Source: Datnioides undecimradiatus (taxonomy: Eukaryota > Chordata > Actinopteri > Lobotiformes > Datnioididae). From it: 64,000 bases of DNA. Position numbers and translations under genes: made by a program. The stretch spans positions 12,225,808 through 12,289,807 of the forward strand of contig WARS01000013.1 in assembly GCA_008933995.1 (NCBI GenBank), written 5' to 3'. Positions 37,471-48,347 of the stretch are shown here, in pieces (positions within the stretch are counted from its first letter, which is position 1; every line of letters begins with the position of its first letter). Below the pieces are notes generated by a model. That model was not told the origin of the DNA. It made no database searches and saw only the letters and a program-made list of their open reading frames with translations.

Positions 37471-39680
37471 AGAAAAGCGTCTGACACAGCAATAGTAACA
37501 GACCCTGAATCAGCGGGACTATTTTCCAAAATGCTACATAAAAACTATTGTGCATTACAAGATATTCTTAACAATCCTCCTTGAATGCTGTCTGTTTGAT
37601 GTCAGACTGTAGGTTACTATCTATGGTGCTTTTTGTGGGCAGGGCAAGTGTTGCTGGTAAGACTTACATTTTTGGTTGATTGATTGAGCCCTGCTATCCT
37701 TCAAATCATGTTGATATTATATGAATTATGTGAGTCCAGTCCAGTCAAACATCTTTTGTAGCTTGAGTCATTTTATTTAGATTTATTTTCACCAAATGTG
37801 TTTTGCATTAGCCGTGGGTTCAACAGTGCTGACCAACAAAAAACTGAATCATTTCAGCTCCTCTGGCTTTACTCAAGAGCATAATGATGATTCCTGTGTC
37901 ACTTGTTTCATCTGTCCATCCACTTCTCTCGGAACATCAATGTCTGTAAGTGACTGAAATTACTGATACTTTGTCACTCTGCCTCACATTAGTTTTCTAA
38001 TGCACACCATTAAAGCTGCCCAGACATCATTAGGCCAGGTAGACTTAGATAATAACCATCTGTCAGAGAAGGAAGACAGTGGCAGAAATGGTTATTGCTG
38101 ATAGTGTTGTCAGACCCAAGAGTCATAGTGCTAAAATGAGCCACAGCTCTATGTTCAGTGACCTATGTAAGTATTTTGTAAAAGCGCTGCAGGCCCCCAC
38201 AGTATCTCAGAATGGCTGTTGACAACATTGTTGTCAAGACCTTGAAAACTGGCTGTAGAGTGCCACATCTCCTGGAGCAAATTCCTATGAAACTAAAACA
38301 GAATTAGTTTTCAGAGAAATGTCTGGCACAGTTCATAGAGGAGCCAAAAAAAAGCATAGGTGATGCTTCCACCCCTGGTCATGAGAAAATACTCCCTGTC
38401 AATTTAGGAGTCTGCACAGTGATTGTCTAATATTCTCCAACTTTAGAGATGATTCAGGGGGAATCAAGTTCTTCTTGCAGGGCTGAAGTTTTTACTTAGG
38501 CCTTTACTGTCTGCAGTGTTGTGCAATGTCTTCTTGTTATCCTTCTTGTTACCCTACAAAAGAATGTCTTTTATCTAACTACAAACTATAATCCTTTATA
38601 ATTATAGAGAAAAAGATAATGCAATGCAGTCTGCAACAGCAGTGGTAGCGGAAGTATGTCCCTTTTTTTCTTAAATCAAGTAACACTGTCCACTCTGTTG
38701 TTCTTTAAACCCTTAACCTGAATATTGTTCACACTTTCAAACTTACTTTGAACTGGCAGATAAGTGCTATCACTTGTAATTGTGTCTGATTCTGATTGTT
38801 TCCTTTGTGGCAACAAACATTACACTTTAAAAAACTTAGTAAAAGGCACTTGAAAAAAAATCTATCACTGTGGAGAGCATCAACTTATTAAAGTAAAGAC
38901 AAATGAAAGAGCAACATGTCTGTCCATTAATGTGAGCAGCATTCAAATCCATTATCACTTTAGTAAAAGTAGTATAGCGCTGTAAAATGCTGTAAAGTTT
39001 CTTAAGTATGATCAGCAAAGTTTACTTAGTATCACAAGTAAAAGTATTGTGTGGTAAAATTGTCTGTTTATGTTTTACTATTTTATGTTTTGTAATGATT
39101 TTATTAATATTTAAATATTTTCATTTTTACTTTGCATTTTACTAAACGAGTAAGGTTAAGCTGCGTTTATTTGACATATTTTTGTATGGCATAACCTACA
39201 GCAGTGCACCTTTTCAGGCCAGCTTTACATGAAAAAAAAACAGTTATGTTTTACGCTTTAGAAAATATATTTAACAGCTAATCCAATATAGTTTTAACAG
39301 TTTAGTGACTTTACTTTACAGTCAAAGTTATTCCTTAAGAATAATGTACAGACTAAACGTGATGTATGGAGACGCCTGTACTCAGTCATTTTACGTATTA
39401 CTAATATTTATGATCTTAAAGCTCATGCGAGATCCTGCAGGGAGCGCTGCACACTCTCAGTGCACAGCCCGTCTCTGTGGCTCGTTTAAGCTGAAGCCAC
39501 CAGAACGCGCATCGCTTCTCAGGAGCTGTCAGATCATGAACGTGCTCAGTGGTGCTGATGTGAAAAGTTAATTACATTTTACCAATAGAGGATCAAGTGT
39601 GTGCTAACCGTAGAAACACGATACTAATGCGTAGTTTAGAGATTATGCAGTGACATTAATGACCGTCCAGCTAAATTTCA
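37471..39680. other. Intergenic DNA between tmem183a and ppfia4
   Basis: No coding frame supported. AT-rich, with one probable diverged teleost repeat (about 38880-39070). The region separates two divergently transcribed genes. Confidence 0.5.
38880..39070. repeat. Diverged teleost interspersed repeat (AAGTAAAAGTA-rich type)
   Basis: Repeated words such as agtaaaagta, cttaagta and aagtaaaagtattg are reminiscent of a high-copy teleost repeat made of AAGTAAAAGTAC-like units. Recognised from pattern memory only; boundaries are uncertain. Confidence 0.4.
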
Positions 39681-39687
39681 GTCCTCT

Positions 39688-39719
39688 GTTTTGCACCACA
39701 TGCGCATGTGGTGCAAAAC
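39688..39719. repeat. Perfect 32-bp palindrome upstream of ppfia4
   Basis: Arm gttttgcaccacatgc is followed without spacer by its exact reverse complement gcatgtggtgcaaaac. The centre TGCGCA resembles half of an NRF1 site, and CACATG/CATGTG are E-box-like cores. It lies about 780 nt upstream of the ppfia4 ATG. Confidence 0.9.
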
Positions 39720-39795
39720 GCTTATAGGCTGAACGCTGGGAGTTGGTCCCTTATTTCCACAGCTGTAGCCTGCTAGTGACAACTGCAGATTCCCG

Positions 39796-39843
39796 TGTGT
39801 GTGCATGCGTGTGTGTCTGTGTGTGTCTGTGTGTGACTGAGCG

Positions 39844-39875
<32 letters not shown>
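39796..39875. repeat. GT-rich microsatellite in the ppfia4 5' region
   Basis: Imperfect (GTGTCT)/(GT)n followed by a pure (GT)n to 39875. It sits just upstream of, or inside, the presumed 5' UTR. Confidence 0.9.
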
Positions 39876-39877
<2 letters not shown>

Positions 39878-39879
39878 AG

Positions 39880-40470
39880 GAGGAGTGAGCGTCGGTTCGG
39901 TGGCGGTGTGGAGGGATGGAAGCGGAGAAGGCGGATGCAGATAAGACTCGCTCTTACTGTCCCCAAGACTGAGGACGCAGATAAAACGATCCTCCTGAAT
40001 ATTTCCCTGCTTTTTCTTTTTCTGCCAATGTATTATGATCTCCGTCGTGCTCGCGGGCAACACCCCTCTAAAAGCACCCGTCTATCTCTGAGCTGTCAAT
40101 CATATCACGCCGGGATTTCTACATGTGAGTGCATGGCGCGCCGGGCAGGGCGGATCTGCTCACGGGGTGAAAAAACGCCGGTTAATATGGATGAAAGGTC
40201 AACCATCATCTCAGCATTTCAATCACTCTGATTAGGTAAGGCGATATAAAGCTTTAAGATGCACGTTTGATGCACGAGAGCAATGTAATGCAATGGGAAT
40301 ACGGCGCGTATCTACGATTGCATAGGCTGGCCGTTGCTATGGGGTGTTAATAGGCCCTCTTATCAGTTATTGTAAACCTATTTATCAGGTTTGTAACCCA
40401 CGTATTCCTCCCTCTGAATCCCGACAGCGACACTGTCCTATAGCGTTGCCCAGACCACAGAGCAGGGAAG
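39880..40470 (+). promoter_or_regulatory. ppfia4: ppfia4 5' UTR exon, small intron and promoter-proximal region
   Basis: CpG-richer sequence with a plausible non-coding exon ending attag|gtaagg at 40235 and an acceptor cccgacag at 40427. This implies a 192-nt 5' UTR intron before the coding exon. Short upstream ATGs are present. Splice sites are good by eye but unsupported by transcripts. Confidence 0.5.
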
Positions 40471-40728
40471 ATGATGTGCGAAGTGATGCCGACCATCAGC
40501 GAGGGAGACTCGGCCGGTCCTCCTAGAGGCACCGGCGGCGTCCCGAACGGCTCGGACCAGGAGGCCAACTTCGAGCAGCTGATGGTCAACATGCTGGATG
40601 AGAGGGACAAACTGCTGGAGTCCCTCAGGGAGACTCAGGAGACCCTCATTCAGTCTCAGACTAAGCTGCAGGGGGCGCTGCACGAGAGGGACGTGCTCCA
40701 GCGGCAGATCAACGCCGCGCTGCCTCAG
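40471..40728 (+). CDS. ppfia4: Liprin-alpha-4, first coding exon (gene continues beyond the window)
   Basis: 86 codons from ATG 40471 (A at -3) to the donor CAG|gtgagg, phase 0. It opens MMCEVMPTISEGD, the liprin-alpha signature, then a Gly/Pro-rich linker, then the first coiled coil: FEQLMVNMLDERDKLLESL, TQETLIQSQTKLQ and HERDVLQRQINAALPQ. Liprin-alphas are presynaptic active-zone scaffolds that bind RIM, ELKS, LAR-type phosphatases and CASK through N-terminal coiled coils and three C-terminal SAM domains. Adjacency to tmem183a, as in human 1q32, favours ppfia4 over the other liprin-alphas. Exon 2 (family motif EFAALTKELN) is not found up to 64000. Confidence 0.92.
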
Positions 40729-43053
40729 GTGAGGAGCAGTCGGCCTCTTGGGGAGAGATGATGGGGTGGGGTAGAAGGGTCGGGCTGTTGTGTGCCGTAA
40801 GATTTATCATCCACCTACCTACCACAAGCTCAATTTGCATAATTTGTCGTAAGGCACAGTATGCCAGTAATTACGACAGCTGTCCACACTGTAGACCTTT
40901 GTGAGGAGATTATAGTTAATGAAACCTTTGGCGCTTAGGTTGGATTACAGGTTAGATCCAACCAACCACCATGGCCACCTGCTGGGCTTAAGGACTCCAT
41001 GGACTGAAAGGTCCATCTACAGCTACTGTGTATCATCTTATTTATGCAAATTTGTTTAAAATATCATTGGGAATATGCACCAAATGCTATTATTATACTG
41101 TCTTTAAAGGATGTCCGTGTCACAATCTAATTTTAAGACCTTCGCTTCTTTAGTTCTGTTGCAGTTTCTGAAAATTGTTTTCCAACATTTAGTAAGCTTG
41201 GATTTCCTAAGTGCACACCTCTGCTGGGGAACCCCTTTAACTCTCCTGCTTGTCCCAGGATATCACCATGAGTATAACTGTGAAGATGATGGGGATGTAC
41301 GTGCACATACTACTTCAAAAGCTCATGAATGGCAGTTTGCCAAAAAAGAGGATCTAAATGTCTAGTAGGTAGAAAGGTAATGTAGCAGGTTGAAAGGTGG
41401 ATAAGAGGTGGATGTAGGGTTTTTACTCACTCGAAGAATGTTGACTCTCACTGCTGAGGTGCCCAGATGTTGAGTGCTCTGCTGGTCAGAACGAGGACAG
41501 GACCCACCTATCATTATCTGAGAACAGCTTCACCTCTGCCTGTCAACTGTAATGTGAGCGAAAGGATCTGATGGTACACAGGGATATATTTGCCATTTGA
41601 AGCCTATGTGAGTGTTTAAGTGTGTGTATTTTAGAGAAACAGAGCTGAATAAGGGCTGTTGCAGTCACTGAGCATGACGACAATGAAGCCTCAGCACATA
41701 AAGCTGTGTTACCCTCTGACCCTCTGGTCTAAATGCGTGGTATGACGTCACAGTACGGTGTGTATGTGTGTGTGTGTGTGTGTGTGAGTGAGTGTGCAAA
41801 GGAAAGAACCATGCTGACGATGACAGCCTCACTGCAGCCTCTTGTGAAAGAAACATGGCCGCTTGCTAGTGTACATGGCCCTGGGCTGCTTGCTTCCACA
41901 CATGAATACATGTCTCAGTCTGTGCGCGCGCGTGTGTGTCAGAGGAAAGAGTGGGAAGAGGCTGTCATGCTTGTTTTCTAATCCTGCTTGGTTCAGCGTA
42001 ATGTTTTATTCTAGCAATAATACAAGTATTAGTTATACAGTCATAGACCTCGGGGACATTATGCAGACATTATGACCGGCGCGCACATGCATAAGCTCTC
42101 TCTCAGAACGCTACACACACTCATGCACATGCACATGGCAAACACAGCAGTGGTCATTTCCACAGCGGACACAGAGCAGAGAAATGATGCAACGGACAGT
42201 ACAGTAGTGAAGCAATACTGAGAAATGAGAAAATCTTCAGTTGGAATTGATTTCAACTCAGTTTTTCTCTGCTCAACTGAAGAATGAGAATCATCTGACC
42301 CTGATGCGCCAGTGGAAATTGCATCTTATAATGATGAGGGGGAAGTGTGGAAAAAATAACATACTGTATCTGATATCTCAAATTCGGGTGTGATGAATAA
42401 ATTAGAGTGATGATGGCAATGCTGCTGCTGACCCCACCATCCTATATGTGTCAGTGGTAATTAGGTGGATTAGCTGCTGTGCTCAACATGACCATAGTGC
42501 GGTGTGTTTATGCCCTCAACTACAATACAATATCACAGCTCCCTGTTTGCTCTTGCCGCCTTTCCTGTGCAGCCCTCCAGTCAGCAGTGTCGACATGTGT
42601 TGTTGCTATGTGTATTTTTTTCTCTGTGTGTAACCACTTCTCTCTGCTCCTGAGGTGTAGACTGATATATGAGTGTTGGCACAGCAGGACGGCCTTTTTT
42701 TTTTTGCCCATATCCAAGCACTCTTCTCTTCCGTTTGCCTAACAAGCATTTGTCATCTTCACCTACTAGGTGTGTGCATTTGTGTGTGTGTGTGTGTGTC
42801 TGTATTTCTGTATTTTGTCGTGTCTTTTGTAGGTTTCCTGACTCTATGGGACTGGTCTGACCCAGAACTGTCAGATCTATGTCTCTACAAACATAGACAC
42901 ACACACAAACACAAATGTGTACAAACAAAGTAATTCGAAATTTAATCCTCTTCAATGCCGTCATTGTTAAAAATACATAAACCCACATTACCTTGGCATC
43001 AGTGTTCAAGTTTATGTTTGCCTCAGCAGCGTTATAGAAATGTCTTCATTTTA

Positions 43054-43058
43054 CCACA

Positions 43059-43106
<48 letters not shown>
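43054..43106 (+). repeat. (CA)n microsatellite
   Basis: About 25 units with one T interruption, in ppfia4 intron 1. Confidence 0.95.
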
Positions 43107-43110
<4 letters not shown>

Positions 43111-43670
43111 CACACACATACAGACTAGGATGGATATGTTCATTAGCTACAGAGAATGGAGTTTCAGATTAACATGTCATCCCATTACAGTGCAAAATGC
43201 CTTTAATACAGCCCTCAGAGATGGGTTTTCCAATAGACAAATTAGGTTTTAAGCACACACACAGATCCACACACACACTTGCATGCATATGCACTATTGC
43301 ATACACACATACACACCGTGCCTGTTCTTCTGCTGTGTGAGAAAAACCTGTTCCGACACTGTCAAATATAATGTGTTGTGAGCCGGGCGTGTGTACATAT
43401 TTCTGTGTAATGCAGAGAGAGTAGACAGCGAGTGAACACTGTGTGTCAAACAAAGCAGGTCACTGTTCCTCTCCCATCAATGTATTTCTGTGTAATATAT
43501 TTCTCCTGGTAAGTGTTGTACAATGACTTGGAAGGGTATCATTATTAATTGCTTGGGTGGTAGTATTGCACCAGTTTGGGAACTGGAAAGAAACAGATTT
43601 TTGTTTTTTTAATTTAAGAAATGGTTCCACATTTTGAGAACTATATTCATTGTTTTTTGTTTTTTCCCCC

Positions 43671-43791
43671 AAGAGTTAGATGTACAGATTAATGGTACCC
43701 TGCCTATGAGTCAAGTTTAGAGTTGGAGGCAATTATCTTACCTTAGCATAAAGACTGGCAGCAGATTGGAAACAGCTATCCTGGCTCAATG
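43671..43791. mobile_element. Relic of a high-copy teleost repeat
   Basis: Contains gagttagatg, cttagcataaagactgg and ggaaacagctatcctggctc in order. These are hallmark words of a short interspersed repeat common in percomorph genomes. Diverged, no ORF; class not assignable by eye. Confidence 0.5.
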
Positions 43792-44518
43792 TGTGTTTGG
43801 TTTAATTTCAACACAAACAGAACTGAAAAAACAACAACCTATAGTTTGATGGAGCTGTTTATGACTGTTTGAATTGTTACTGAGTATTTTTTTTGAAGAG
43901 CAGGTTAGTCTCTGTTGGTTCATTTGAGCACACAGCTTGATTTAAGAACAGAGAACTGGTTTCATTTACTGTGCATATGACAATAAAGGATTTGAACTTG
44001 TTGAACCACATAATGTAATTTTTGCATGTTTGTTGGGGTTCATATTAAACAAATGAAAGCCATTGTTTTAATAAGTAATTTTAGGAAGTGCCTGTGCATT
44101 TTGGAGCATAATGGAAATTGTAGAGTGCAGCATCTTTGGAATTTGATCTACATTGGAGACTAAACTCGCTATACCTCAGCATTTGCTACTTAGACATAAA
44201 GCTGAACTAATGTTACAGGACTGTGACAGGAAGTTCTCCAGTGGCACTCCTGTTAGATCTGTGCTCCAAACACCCAATATTTATATGAATCTTTGTAGTT
44301 AGATTATTGTATGTGATTTCTCTGTGAGATGACACCATTTCAATATCCTCTAATCTTCTGTCTCAACATGAGTTTCATGGTGTGTTTGATGGTGGGCGTG
44401 TGTGTGTGCGTGTGTGTGGGTTTGTTTCTGTTTGAGTGTGTGTTGTAATGTTTGGACACCTGTTCAAGTCAGACACAACACTGGCTATTTTTGCCAGCAT
44501 ACAAGTACACTGAAAGAA

Positions 44519-44548
44519 CCCCCCCCCCCCCCCACACACACACACACT
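44519..44548 (+). repeat. C15-type homopolymer joined to (CA)n
   Basis: A run of about fifteen C followed directly by CA units. C-runs of this length are prone to sequencing error. Confidence 0.9.
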
Positions 44549-45868
44549 GCCCTTCCAAAACAACAACTGCCTCTTGTTCTAAATTTTAACCTCTCTGTCC
44601 ACGCAGCATCTACTTACACACGCACAAACACAACCTGACTCGACCTCACACATGCCACTGACCTGTCCTCTGACTTCTCATTGCTTTTACCCCTGTAAAG
44701 ACACATAAAAACAAATTAACACACACACACACATACTTTGGTCATTTTCTGAGCATCTTTGAAGAATCACGTGTAACATACATGGCTCAGTGTTTATGTA
44801 TCGAAGCCTCATTCTCTATCCATCTTCTTGTCTCTGGTCTCAGTGTTGGTCCATCTTCTCCATGATCCAGGTGCAAGATGATCTTGCATTCCTCCCTAGA
44901 TTATTCCTCCTGTCTTATCTCTGACCTTTTTGCCTCTGTCTGTCTCCGCCTGTTTCTTTCACACTCTATATGTTTACCCAGCTCATCAATAACCCAGTTG
45001 GCTATTATCTGGTCCCTTAAACAGATTTTGTTCCCTCCTACTCCTACAGATGACCTTAGTCTACAACACAGCACAACCTAAATTTATATGGGAGGCAAGG
45101 CGACACAAATTGCTCACTGTTTAAACTCTGCAAAGCATTTTGTGTTTATATAAGAACATCACAGTCAGGCACAGGTTATTTTCTTATTTGGTTTAAATGG
45201 TGATTTGGTTGAGTTAGACATATTAATATCAGACTAATGAAGGCAAAGGTCTCGTATGAACACAAGTTTTACAGAACAACTTAGCAACAGCTGAAAATCT
45301 TGATTTTGTGCACATACTATACAGTGGTTTAACTTCTCACCTTGCTGCATTGATGTACAAGTGTCAGTACATTGTGACATCCTTATTAGGATTTTTGCCA
45401 CAAGGAATATAGTCTATATACATTATGACGATGTCAGCATAAAATATTTATACCCAGGGTATACCAAGTAAATTGCATTAGTAAAGGGCAAACGTTAATC
45501 AACCTCAGTATTGCAATAAGTTAATATAGAAGCTTGATGCCCTCATTTCTATTATATGGTAATAGTTGGGTCGGCCAGTGGAAAGCAGGCTGCTTCACAC
45601 TACTTGAACCAAGTCCAGCAGAAGGGAGCCTTGCAGGCTTGGTTCACAGCCATCTTACTTACTGTACTAGAGGTGTGTTATGCTTACAGGTACAGTGTCA
45701 GAAGGAGTGCATGTCAAAGCTAATAGACCTTACACTGCAGAGGAAGGAAGAAGAGCTCCAAGGTCCCCCTGCACTGTGTCTGGAGGTGGCCTGAGCTTAT
45801 CATGACACACACATTCAGCAAGGCACAAACATTCTTACTCACATTTGCATTCATCCACAAACAATAAA

Positions 45869-45904
45869 GCACACACACACACACACGCACACACACACAC
45901 ACAC
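45869..45904 (+). repeat. (AC)n microsatellite
   Basis: Pure apart from one G. Confidence 0.93.
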
Positions 45905-48111
45905 TGCCTGTGTTTTCTTAAATGTCAGCTCACGCTGTCTACATGTCATCCTGAGCCTGTGTGTTTGTATGTGTGTGAGCGAGCACGCCCACGGCTAGTG
46001 TTGCTTATGCATGGATGGCTGAGGCAGCTTTGTGCACCATGATAGGAGAATATTGAGGAGGGTGGGCGAAGTCAGTTGAAAAATTACTGCATCTCATTGG
46101 TCTGCTGCTGGAGTCCAAATCTTGTGCTACGTATTATGTAAGAACCAAATACTGGAATTTGGGTTGATGTGGAGGAAAGTGGAGCATGAAGTGAGCAGCT
46201 GAATGTCACCAAGAAACCCTGTAAGAAAAAAGAGGGAGAGAGTCAGAGACAGAGAGACCGAACAAAAGAGAGAGGGCATTGTTGTTACAGACACACACCA
46301 AGAGCAACATTACATATAACCACTCTAACTTTAACTATAAGAAACCTTATCACCTCAAATCTCTGTGTAGAGACAATAATTATGGAAGAAAAGAGAGGGC
46401 ATAAGAGATGAACCTATGATTTTGTGGCCAGTGTCTTAACTCCCAGGCTTCAAACTAAACTTATTCAACTTTAGGGTTTATACATGTAGGAAAATTCTGC
46501 TGTATCACTACTGAGGTTTTATTCTATAGCGCTGAATGCCATTTCTTTTGCTTATGATGAAATTGTACTCACCAGATGAATTGATGATATTTAGTTATGT
46601 GTCAGCACTGCTAAAAAGAGGTCAGATGATGAAAGAAACATGAGAAGTCCACTGACCGTAACAGGTTGTAGGTTTATCCAGATTAAACCACTTTATTAGT
46701 TAATACTAGTTATCAGTTGTTTTTTTTCTCTCAGTCAAACCCTGATGGTTTGTTTAAAATCTGTATGAACTGTTTGCAGTCTTGGCTCATCAGGCTTTTT
46801 CTGAAATTTTGCTGCACTGCCCAGTTGTCAGAAATTTACTTGGCTAGTACAAAGTTATGCCCCTGATGGATTTGAAGGCCTGCAAACCACAAATATAAGA
46901 GCCAATTTATGTTCAATTTTCCTTTAATCCCATGCCTTTGCACAATCCGTTTTAATAGACAGTCAGAGCTTCTGCCCATAACCGTGGTCAGAGCCATAAT
47001 TTTGCAAGAGAGAAAAACTCAAATAACCCCAGAAGAAGTGAGAAGTGAGTCTAATTAACAACATATCTACCTCCCAGCAGCTGACTGACATCACACCTCT
47101 CTTTCTATGTCTGTCTCTCTTTCTTATCCTCTTTTTCCCTCCTGCTGCATCATGACAGATTTACATCATCTGTCAGTCTCTTTTCCTCCTCTTCTCAGCA
47201 GTTTGCTCCACAGTTCTCATGCTTCTTCCTGACCATGTCGTCCAGCTTTGATTCCAGTATGCCTAAAAGCTTTGACCAGGTCGGACTGGCCCCTGGCAAA
47301 GGCTTGTGCACAGCTTTCTGGCCCCAGAGCACTAATAGATTATTAGTGTGCAAAGCTAGCTCCCCTACGCTGCCACGCCACACCATGGCTTCAGTGCTCC
47401 ATCTCTCAGTAGCATCCATCCCTCGCTCCCTCCATCCCTCTGCCAGTACCATCTGGCTCTCAGCACCAGGCACATTTAGCTCAGCCGGGCGCCAATTTGT
47501 CCCCCTGGCTGCCTGGGAGAAAGGACAGTGAAGGAAGGAAGGGGGAGTGGGAACAAGAGATGTATATAGAGAGTAAGATTTAGCAAAGAGAGACAGAAAG
47601 AGTATAAGTCGGGGGAAAAGAAAAAAACAGAATCAAGTGTACCTGACGGTCCCCAGCAGCGAGGGACATGCTCTGGTAATAGGGAGAAGCAACAGTCAGT
47701 GTGTATGCGTGTGTGAGTTCCCTCTGCCTGGTAATAAGAGCAGAGTGATTGGAGTTGCAGGACCACTAGAGGGGAAGGCAGGAGTAATGACGGAGGGAGG
47801 CAGGGAAGGACAGGATGAGAAAAAGGAGGAGGAGGAGGAGGAGCAGGGGGATGTGAGATGAAGTTTTCCAGCCAGCAGGTAAGCCCACAGTGGCCCTGCC
47901 ATGTTTAACAACTACACTATTGGAACTCTGTCAGTTCACTTTCCCTCCTGCAACTCCCTCAGAATAGAAGATAAGACATCAGGGGGCAGGAAGTTAACCC
48001 CATCTTGGACTGGGGTTGAGGTGTGGATGTGGGCAGGGGGTGGGGGAGAAAAAACAAGACAATACATGTACAAAGCCCCTCTGCCTAAAACACTAACACA
48101 CACATGATAAT

Positions 48112-48150
48112 AGGAGCGACATTTTGTAGACCCCAGTCTTTCCCAGCAAG
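48112..48150 (+). repeat. Local direct repeat, copy A
   Basis: Shares aggRgcgacatttt, tagaccccagt and ttcccagcaag with copy B about 197 bp downstream. Both copies are preceded by a CACA-rich stretch. Confidence 0.8.
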
Positions 48151-48308
48151 GTGTGTCTCAGAGAATTACAGGAGGGTCTCACTGTCCACAGTGACATTTG
48201 AGCATATACACTCTAAAATTGCAATCATCAACATGTGCAAAGGAGAGGAAAGAAAAAACAAGACCAAACTCTCACACACACACAGTCACATACACATGCA
48301 TGGAAACA

Positions 48309-48347
48309 GGGGCGACATTTTCTAGACCCCAGTTTTTTCCCAGCAAG
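48309..48347 (+). repeat. Local direct repeat, copy B
   Basis: Near-identical to 48112-48150, with a few substitutions and one or two extra T. No coding frame is preserved between copies. Confidence 0.8.

Noticed and set aside
39743..40231. 162-codon open frame on plus just upstream of ppfia4
   Set aside because: Cys/Val-rich because of the GT microsatellite; overlaps the presumed 5' UTR and ends at its donor. Not protein-like.
47235..47531. 98-codon open frame on plus
   Set aside because: Reasonable composition, but no splice sites or homology match a liprin exon; better treated as possible conserved non-coding DNA.
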